Notes under the pieces: model-generated
Told to the model about the DNA's origin: nothing
Seen by the model: the letters and a program-made list of their open reading frames with translations, nothing else
Databases searched by the model: none
Shown: one piece after another, positions 50,456-55,661 of the stretch
How positions within the stretch are numbered: the first letter of the stretch is position 1
How the letters are laid out: each line of letters begins with the position of its first letter
Assembly: GCA_022614705.1 (NCBI GenBank)
Contig: JAKEIB010000135.1
Span: forward strand, 1-55,661
DNA length: 55,661 bases
Reading direction: 5' to 3'
DNA from: Planctomycetota bacterium
GTDB lineage: Bacteria; Planctomycetota; Planctomycetia; Pirellulales; Lacipirellulaceae
Program-made: the position numbers and the translations under genes

Positions 50456-50457
50456 AG

Positions 50458-50865
50458 ATGCGAAACGGCGACGCGGAAAACGCTGAAGACCTTGGACACG
50501 AGCCGATCGCGATCAGCGCACGCACCGTGTCGAAGGGGTTTGGCGTGTTGTTCGGCGTTGTGTTTGTGTCGCTTTTGATGATTGCGGGTTTGATGCTTCT
50601 GCTCGCCAAGGTGGACGGCGGAATGCCAACGGTTAACGCACCCGATATCCCGACGGCGACACCGCCAGGAGTACCGCTGCTCGACTCCGATCAAAGCGGC
50701 AGCCTGCGCGCGCTGCGAGCGCGTGAAAGCAAGGTTCTCACCGAATACGCATGGCTTGATTCGGAGGCTGGCATTGCGCGGATTCCCATCAAGCGCGCCA
50801 TGGAGATTTTGGGGGAAAGTGTTAATCCGGCACCGGCACCGTTAAACGATGATCGTGCCAACTAA
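50458..50865 (+). CDS. Small single-helix membrane protein in the ACIII-caa3 operon
   Basis: 135 residues with one helix (GVLFGVVFVSLLMIAGLMLL) and a C-terminal YAWLDSEAGIARIPIKRAME segment. Similar YxWxDxxAGxxRIPxxRAM pieces occur in small proteins beside cytochrome oxidase genes in other bacteria. ATG at 50458 follows AGAGAGG and lies 2 nt after actF. Role unknown, perhaps assembly. Confidence 0.8.
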   Translation: MRNGDAENAEDLGHEPIAISARTVSKGFGVLFGVVFVSLLMIAGLMLLLAKVDGGMPTVNAPDIPTATPPGVPLLDSDQSGSLRALRARESKVLTEYAWLDSEAGIARIPIKRAMEILGESVNPAPAPLNDDRAN

Positions 50866-51811
50866 CAACGTGGCTATCAGCATATTGGGCGTGACGATGG
50901 CCGTCGCTGGGGTTGCGTGCGCGGCCGCCGAGGCGAACATTCCGAAACCGGCCGTCGAACGCCGCGACAGCGGCGCGCCGTCCGGTCCGACCATTTCAGG
51001 ACAGTTTGCCGGGGCCGTGATTCAGCAGGCGGGCATCGCGCCGAAGTTTGGCCAGCAGCTTCCGCCCGACGTCAAATTCGTCGACGCGGACGGCAAGACG
51101 ATTCAACTTGACGACTGCTTTGCAGGCCGGCCTGTGATTCTGCATCTCGTTTATTACGAATGTCCGATGCTGTGCAAGCTGTCGTCAGATGGATTGCTTA
51201 GTACACTTTCGACGTTATCGCTGAAGCCGGGTGAAGATTTCACGATCATGACGCTGAGCTTCGACCCGCGCGAAGGACCGGAGCTTTCGGCGCGAGCCCG
51301 CGAACTGGCAATCACGCGGTGCGGCAAAGAGGCGGTCCACAAAGGCTGGCACTTTCTCACGGGAGACCAACCGGCTATCGCCGCAGTGACCGATGCCGTG
51401 GGTTTCCGGTATGTCTATGACGAAAACACGAACCAGTACGCGCACGCGTCCGGGATATTTGTGCTGACGCCAGATGGCACGGTCTCGCGCTACTTGGGTG
51501 GAATCGATTATTCGCCGCGCGATCTGCGTTTCGCGCTTGTCGAGGCCAGCGACGGGAAAGTCGGCACGGCAGCGGATCAGGTGCTGATGCTGTGTTACAT
51601 GTACGATCCGACGGTCGGCAAATACGGCTTTGCGATCATGACCGTGATTCGAGCGGCCGGCGTGTTGACCGTCGTGGCATTGGCCGCATCCATCATTATG
51701 ATGGTCCGCCGTGAGCGGCGACGGATGGCTGACGTGGTGTTTTGTCATTCTGAGCGAAGCGAAGAATCTGTCCTGCAGGCGGGGGCAGATCCTTCGCTGC
51801 GCTCAGGATGA
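50849..51811 (+). CDS. sco: SCO1/SenC/PrrC copper chaperone
   Basis: 320 residues. Signal/anchor AISILGVTMAVAGVACAAAE, thioredoxin-fold with copper site CPMLC (YYECPMLCKLSS) and His in YAHASGIFVL, and a C-terminal helix (VIRAAGVLTVVALAASIIMM). Delivers copper to the CuA centre of subunit II. The last 24 residues (FCHSERSEESVLQAGADPSL...) come from a dispersed repeat, as does the TGA stop, which overlaps the coxB ATG. Confidence 0.92.
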   Translation: MIVPTNNVAISILGVTMAVAGVACAAAEANIPKPAVERRDSGAPSGPTISGQFAGAVIQQAGIAPKFGQQLPPDVKFVDADGKTIQLDDCFAGRPVILHLVYYECPMLCKLSSDGLLSTLSTLSLKPGEDFTIMTLSFDPREGPELSARARELAITRCGKEAVHKGWHFLTGDQPAIAAVTDAVGFRYVYDENTNQYAHASGIFVLTPDGTVSRYLGGIDYSPRDLRFALVEASDGKVGTAADQVLMLCYMYDPTVGKYGFAIMTVIRAAGVLTVVALAASIIMMVRRERRRMADVVFCHSERSEESVLQAGADPSLRSG

Positions 51812-51815
51812 CAGG
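51742..51815. repeat. GTCATTCTGAGCGAAGCG palindrome at the sco-coxB junction
   Basis: TGTCATTCTGAGCGAAGCGA ... CGCTGCGCTCAGGATGACAG forms inverted arms. It contains the sco stop and the coxB start (ATGA at 51808-51811). Same core as 27645 and 49102 but without their outer ends. Confidence 0.9.
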
Positions 51816-52884
51816 TAGCGAATGCCAAATGGATCCCGGTTTCCAATTATTTCCCGAACAGGCTTCGAGCTTCGCGCCGGGGGTCGATGCGCTGTACGGT
51901 TTTCTACTGGGCGTGGCAGGGTTTTTCACGATTCTCATTTTCCTGGCAATCGTGTTTCTAGCGCTTTATTACCGCCGGTCTGCGGTCCGCGATCGCAAGC
52001 GGGGAAGTGGCGCCAAGCTCTGGGTCCTGGAGGCGATTTGGATCATCGTTCCGCTCGCGCTGACGATGGTGATGTTTCTTTGGGGCACCGCCGCGTATAT
52101 TGAGCAGCGTGTGTTGCCCGCGGACGCGATTGAACTCACGGTCGTCGGCAAGCAGTGGATGTGGAAGATTCAGCATCCGCAGGGCCGCAGCGAAATCAAC
52201 GAGCTGCACGTGCCGGTGGGACAGCCCGTTGTTTTGCGGATGATTTCCGAGGACGTAATTCACAGTTTTTACGTTCCGGCGTTTCGCGTGAAGATGGACG
52301 TGTTGCCGCAGCGATACACGTCGCTGTGGTTCCAGGCGACGCAGCCGGGCGTGTACCACCTTTTCTGTGCGGAGTATTGCGGCACGGAGCATGCCGACAT
52401 GTCAGGCCGCGTGATCGTGATGCAGCCGTCGGCGTACGCGGAGTGGCTGGCGGGCGGCAGGGAGCAGCCGCCAGTGACGACCGGTGAAAAGCTGTTCGCG
52501 CAACTTCGGTGCGACACGTGCCACTACCAGGGCGGCCAGCCACGGTGCCCGTCGCTGGCCAACCTTTATGGCCAACCCGTGCGACTCGCCGACGGAACGA
52601 TAGTGACCGTAGACGAAGCTTACTTGCGAGAATCGATTTTGAATCCGGCGGCGAAGGTCGTGGCCGGCTATCAGACGATCATGCCCACGTTCGAAGGCCA
52701 GCTTTCCGAAGAGCAAATCTTTCATTTAATCGAATACATCGAATCGTTGTCCGTGATGCCGGCCGATACCGGACAACCCACGCCCGTGGAATCGCCCGCT
52801 CGAGGCTTTCCGGCGAGCTCGCGCGCTGTCACCCCGAGGTCTTCCGAGGGGTCTGGCCAGATTCCTCGGAGGACCTCGGAATGA
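51808..52884 (+). CDS. coxB: Cytochrome c oxidase subunit II with fused cytochrome c (caa3 type)
   Basis: 358 residues. Two N-terminal helices, QWMWKIQHPQGRSEINELHV, and the CuA site FCAEYCGTEHADM. A C-terminal haem domain follows with CDTCHYQGGQP and Met in TIMPTFEG. The repeat-borne ATG at 51808 gives MTGSECQMDPG; an ATG at 51829 (MDPGFQ) could also serve. The C-terminal VTPRSSEGSGQIPRRTSE is repeat-encoded. Confidence 0.94.
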   Translation: MTGSECQMDPGFQLFPEQASSFAPGVDALYGFLLGVAGFFTILIFLAIVFLALYYRRSAVRDRKRGSGAKLWVLEAIWIIVPLALTMVMFLWGTAAYIEQRVLPADAIELTVVGKQWMWKIQHPQGRSEINELHVPVGQPVVLRMISEDVIHSFYVPAFRVKMDVLPQRYTSLWFQATQPGVYHLFCAEYCGTEHADMSGRVIVMQPSAYAEWLAGGREQPPVTTGEKLFAQLRCDTCHYQGGQPRCPSLANLYGQPVRLADGTIVTVDEAYLRESILNPAAKVVAGYQTIMPTFEGQLSEEQIFHLIEYIESLSVMPADTGQPTPVESPARGFPASSRAVTPRSSEGSGQIPRRTSE

Positions 52885-52885
52885 C
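52828..52885. repeat. CCCCGAGGTCTTCCGAGG palindrome at the coxB-coxA junction
   Basis: Third copy of the 30237/46491 family. It encodes the coxB C-terminus and contains its TGA stop and the coxA ATG (ATGA at 52881-52884). Confidence 0.92.
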
Positions 52886-54509
52886 AGTACAAGGGTTCGC
52901 GCACCGCAATTACCTGAATGCGGATTACCGCTTTCGATCGTGGCTGTGGACGACCGACCATAAGCGAATCGCCATTCTGTACATGATCTCGATCACGATG
53001 TTCTTCTTCGTGGGCGGGGCGGCTGCCGTGTTGTTTCGGCTGGAGTTGATGACGCCGCGCGGCGATCTCACCATCGCCGAAACCTACAACCGGTTGTTCA
53101 CACTGCACGGCGTGATCATGGTGTTCTTCTTTCTGATTCCATCGATTCCGGCCGTGCTCGGCAATTTTCTGCTGCCCATGATGATCGGCGCTCGCGATCT
53201 TGCGTTCCCGCGGCTCAACCTGGCGAGCTGGTACATCTTCATGCTCGGCGGCGTGATGGCGGTCGGAGCGATCATCGCCGGCGGCGCTGATACGGGCTGG
53301 ACGTTCTACACGCCCTACAGCAGCACCTACACGAACACGAACGTCATTCTGATGGCACTTGGCGTCTTCGTTGCCGGGTTCTCGTCGATTCTCACGGGCC
53401 TTAATTTCATCGTCACGATACATACGATGCGGGCGCCCGGCCTGACGTGGTTCCGCCTGCCGCTCTTCGTGTGGGCGCACTATGCCACAAGTCTCATCAT
53501 GGTGCTGGGCACGCCGGTCATCGCCATCACGTTGCTGCTCGTCGTTTTGGAGCGCGGACTGGGCATTCCCATTTTTGACCCCAAGATGGGTGGCGATCCG
53601 CTGCTGTTCCAGCATCTGTTTTGGTTCTACTCCCATCCGGCCGTTTACATCATGATTCTGCCGAGCATGGGTGTGATCAGCGAGATCGTGGCCTGCTTCG
53701 CGCGAAACCGCGTGTTTGGATACAAGTTCATCGCGTTCTCGAGCCTGGCGATCGCGGTAATTGGGTTTTTAGTATGGGGCCATCACATGTTCGTAAGCGG
53801 CCAGTCGGTGTATGCCGGCATGGTGTTTTCGTTCATGAGCATGCTGGTGGCCGTGCCGTCGGCGATCAAGGTTTTTAACTGGACGGCCACGCTTCACAAG
53901 GGCGCAGTCTCGCTTGAGACGCCGATGCTCTACGCGCTCGGCTTCATCGGCCTGTTTACGCTCGGCGGCCTGACCGGTCTGTTCCTCGCCACACTCGCCA
54001 TCGACGTGCACGTCCACGACACTTATTTCGTGGTAGCCCATTTTCATTACATCATGGTGGGCGGCGCCGTGATGGGATATTTGGGCGGCATCCACTTCTG
54101 GTGGCCCAAGATGACTGGGCGGATGTATCCGGAGTGGTGGGGCCGGTTGTCGGCCGGCATCATCTTTATTGGATTTAACCTGACGTTCTTCCCACAGTTC
54201 GTGCTTGGATATCTCGGAATGCCGCGGCGCGTACATGAGTACGTCGAGGAGTTTCAAGTGCTCAACGTCATGTCGTCCGCCGGTGCGTCGATTCTCGGTG
54301 TGGGTTACCTCATTCCGCTGGCGTACTTGATCTGGTCGCTCCGTTATGGGCCGTTGGCAAGTGCTAACCCGTGGGGTGCGACTGGCCTCGAGTGGCAAAC
54401 CGAATCGCCGCCGACAACGTTCAATTTCGACAAGACACCAGTCGTGCGCGAAGAAGCGTATCACTACGACACCGGCCTCACAGAGGCCAGCCACAGTCAT
54501 GTACTGTAG
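52881..54509 (+). CDS. coxA: Cytochrome c oxidase subunit I (type A2, caa3)
   Basis: 542 residues, twelve-helix haem-copper oxidase core. Haem/CuB ligands: LFTLHGVIMVFFF, FWFYSHPAVYIMILPSMG (His and cross-linked Tyr), WGHHMFVSG and VVAHFHYIMVG. The Glu of A1-type oxidases (HPEV) is Ala, with YSHP before it, so this is A2 type. ATG at 52881 overlaps coxB. The last residues (GLTEASHSHVL) are repeat-derived. Confidence 0.95.
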   Translation: MTVQGFAHRNYLNADYRFRSWLWTTDHKRIAILYMISITMFFFVGGAAAVLFRLELMTPRGDLTIAETYNRLFTLHGVIMVFFFLIPSIPAVLGNFLLPMMIGARDLAFPRLNLASWYIFMLGGVMAVGAIIAGGADTGWTFYTPYSSTYTNTNVILMALGVFVAGFSSILTGLNFIVTIHTMRAPGLTWFRLPLFVWAHYATSLIMVLGTPVIAITLLLVVLERGLGIPIFDPKMGGDPLLFQHLFWFYSHPAVYIMILPSMGVISEIVACFARNRVFGYKFIAFSSLAIAVIGFLVWGHHMFVSGQSVYAGMVFSFMSMLVAVPSAIKVFNWTATLHKGAVSLETPMLYALGFIGLFTLGGLTGLFLATLAIDVHVHDTYFVVAHFHYIMVGGAVMGYLGGIHFWWPKMTGRMYPEWWGRLSAGIIFIGFNLTFFPQFVLGYLGMPRRVHEYVEEFQVLNVMSSAGASILGVGYLIPLAYLIWSLRYGPLASANPWGATGLEWQTESPPTTFNFDKTPVVREEAYHYDTGLTEASHSHVL

Positions 54510-54529
54510 CCGGCCTCTGTGAGGCCGGC
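54472..54529. repeat. GGCCTCTGTGAGGCC double palindrome at the coxA 3' end
   Basis: GGCCTCACAGAGGCC (54474-54488) and GCCGGCCTCTGTGAGGCCGG (from 54509) pair with each other and internally. The coxA stop lies between or at the second copy. Related to 33536-33607. Confidence 0.8.
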
Positions 54530-54542
54530 TCACCCGCGATTC

Positions 54543-55247
54543 ATGGAAATAACCGCCGCACCGATGCCCGACACTCGTCACGTCGCCCACCATTTCGACG
54601 ACGCCGAGCAGCAATTCGTCGCGGCCGAGCTCGGAATGTGGGTCTTTCTGGCGACCGAGGTGCTTTTCTTCGGCGGCGTATTCTGTGGCTACGCAATTTA
54701 CCGATTCAAATACGCGGCGGAGTTCATCGCCGGCAGCCATCGACTCGACGTCTGGCTGGGAACAGTCAATACGGCCGTGCTTCTCACGAGTAGTCTCACA
54801 ATGGCCCTGGCGGTTCACGCCGCGCAAACCAGCCGCCGCGGCGCGTTGGTCAGAAACTTGCTGTTGACGTTGCTGCTCGGCGCGGCGTTTTTGGGCGTCA
54901 AGGGATATGAGTACCACCACAAGTTTGAAGAGCGGCTGGTGCCCGGGCGGAATTTTCGCTTTGTCGCGCACTCGGCCCACGTACCCGAGTCTTTGCAGCC
55001 GGCCAAGGAAGAGAAGGTAGATCCTCGCCAAGTTGAGCTGTTCTTTTCGCTTTATTTCGCCATGACAGGCCTGCACGCGCTGCACATGATCATCGGGATC
55101 GGCGTGCTGGCCGTGCTGATCGTCGCCGCGGGGCGCGGCGCATTTTCCGGCGGATACTTCACCCCAATTGAAATGACGGGCCTGTACTGGCACTTCGTCG
55201 ATATCGTGTGGGTGTTCTTATTCCCGTTGTTGTACCTGATCCGCTAG
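54543..55247 (+). CDS. coxC: Cytochrome c oxidase subunit III
   Basis: 234 residues. AELGMWVFLATEVLFFGGVF starts the first helix, FFSLYFAMTGLHALHMIIGI and MTGLYWHFVDIVWVFLFPLL are the usual subunit III blocks. ATG at 54543; a GTG at 54519 lies in the repeat. No copper or haem ligands. Confidence 0.94.
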   Translation: MEITAAPMPDTRHVAHHFDDAEQQFVAAELGMWVFLATEVLFFGGVFCGYAIYRFKYAAEFIAGSHRLDVWLGTVNTAVLLTSSLTMALAVHAAQTSRRGALVRNLLLTLLLGAAFLGVKGYEYHHKFEERLVPGRNFRFVAHSAHVPESLQPAKEEKVDPRQVELFFSLYFAMTGLHALHMIIGIGVLAVLIVAAGRGAFSGGYFTPIEMTGLYWHFVDIVWVFLFPLLYLIR

Positions 55248-55270
55248 CGCAGCTTGGAAAGACGCGACCC

Positions 55271-55549
55271 ATGAGTTTCCATATCGTTCCTAGATCGACG
55301 TACTTCAAAGTATTCGCGGCGCTAGTGTTGCTGCTGGTCGTGACGGTGCTCGCTGCGAAGGTGCCCCTGGGCGTATTTAACACCCCGATCGCCCTGAGCA
55401 TCGGACTCGTGAAGGCGACCCTGATCGTGCTATACTTTATGCACGTCCGCTACTCGCCGCCGCTGGTGCGCGTGTTTGCGGCCGGCGGTTTTCTCTGGCT
55501 GGCCATCATGTTCGCGCTGACGTTCTCGGACGTGCTCACGCGACATTGA
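55271..55549 (+). CDS. coxD: Cytochrome c oxidase subunit IV-like small membrane protein
   Basis: 92 residues with three helices (VFAALVLLLVVTVLAAKVPL; TPIALSIGLVKATLIVLYFM; VFAAGGFLWLAIMFALTFSD). The ATLIVLYFMHVRYSPP block is typical of bacterial subunit IV. ATG at 55271, 23 nt after coxC. Confidence 0.9.
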   Translation: MSFHIVPRSTYFKVFAALVLLLVVTVLAAKVPLGVFNTPIALSIGLVKATLIVLYFMHVRYSPPLVRVFAAGGFLWLAIMFALTFSDVLTRH

Positions 55550-55561
55550 GGCAATTTCGCC

Positions 55562-55630
55562 GGGGACTGGCTCATTTTGCGGCGGGCACCATCGCTGCGA
55601 TGGTCGCGGAGCAAAATGTGCCTGTCCCTG
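55562..55630. repeat. GGGACAGGCACATTTTGC-type repeat, intergenic copy
   Basis: The reverse complement begins CAGGGACAGGCACATTTTGC and ends TTGAGCCAGTCCCC-like, matching 2447-2536 inside the phosphatase gene. It follows the cox operon and may serve as its terminator hairpin. Confidence 0.8.
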
Positions 55631-55661
55631 AACTCTGAGGCCGCTTTGTTCGACGCTCTAG

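Noticed and set aside
53769..55193. 474-codon minus-strand ORF opposite coxA and coxC
   Set aside because: Complement of conserved oxidase genes; charged, His/Arg-rich composition and no recognisable domain.

Overview
The window looks like a planctomycete chromosome, most likely of the Pirellulales type. Evidence: a secreted protein with an N-terminal LEDRHLLA-type motif, a dockerin/PEP-CTERM protein, sulfatase and polysaccharide-degradation genes, an alternative complex III-caa3 oxidase operon, high GC, and many short palindromic dispersed repeats. No phage genes, integrase, intact transposase gene of a known family or CRISPR array was seen.

Layout. 1-2050: a truncated secreted-protein gene, a divergent small gene, and between them a large imperfect inverted repeat. 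2049-6664 (minus): an inositol-monophosphatase-like enzyme, galactokinase, a UbiA-family prenyltransferase and a TIM-barrel sugar isomerase/epimerase. 6819-15010: most of a reductive pyrimidine catabolism set, namely (methyl)malonate-semialdehyde dehydrogenase, beta-ureidopropionase, an NCS1 nucleobase transporter (with a PAP2 phosphatase), a beta-alanine-type aminotransferase and a PreA-like dihydropyrimidine dehydrogenase. The matching dihydropyrimidinase lies at 22686-24068, beyond an accessory block (15566-22399) that holds a 1390-residue RTX/G8/beta-helix protein, a coiled-coil lipoprotein, a small NTF2-like secreted protein, a 3'-truncated phytoene-dehydrogenase-like gene and a degenerate receiver-domain protein. 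Together these could take uracil or thymine to beta-amino acids and on to acyl-CoA.

24851-32342: an arylsulfatase, a decayed locus combining a duplicated dihydropyrimidinase 5' end with a fragment of a REP-associated (Y1) transposase, a PEP-CTERM protein, an Nramp-like transporter, a PHP phosphoesterase and a secreted beta-propeller glycosidase. A tRNA-Arg gene (32497) follows. 32651-42203: a copper-type P-ATPase, KDPG aldolase, a BrnT/BrnA-type toxin-antitoxin pair, an SDR, a GH88 unsaturated uronyl hydrolase, KDG kinase and a two-gene altronate/galactarate dehydratase. The carbohydrate genes form a uronate route through KDG and KDPG. A tRNA-Leu gene (42308) follows. 42532-55549 is one respiratory operon: ActABCDEF (alternative complex III), a small membrane protein, SCO, and caa3-type oxidase subunits II, I, III and IV.

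The most striking feature is the repeat landscape. At least a dozen families of short palindromic or terminal-inverted-repeat elements are present. One 27-bp inverted repeat brackets both a 514-bp unit coding only for a GxxExxY, PD-(D/E)XK-like protein and a 139-bp noncoding unit with identical ends, which resembles an autonomous/non-autonomous element pair. Other families lie in frame inside enzyme genes (inositol monophosphatase twice, galactokinase, P-ATPase) or supply stop and start codons at gene junctions in the respiratory operon.
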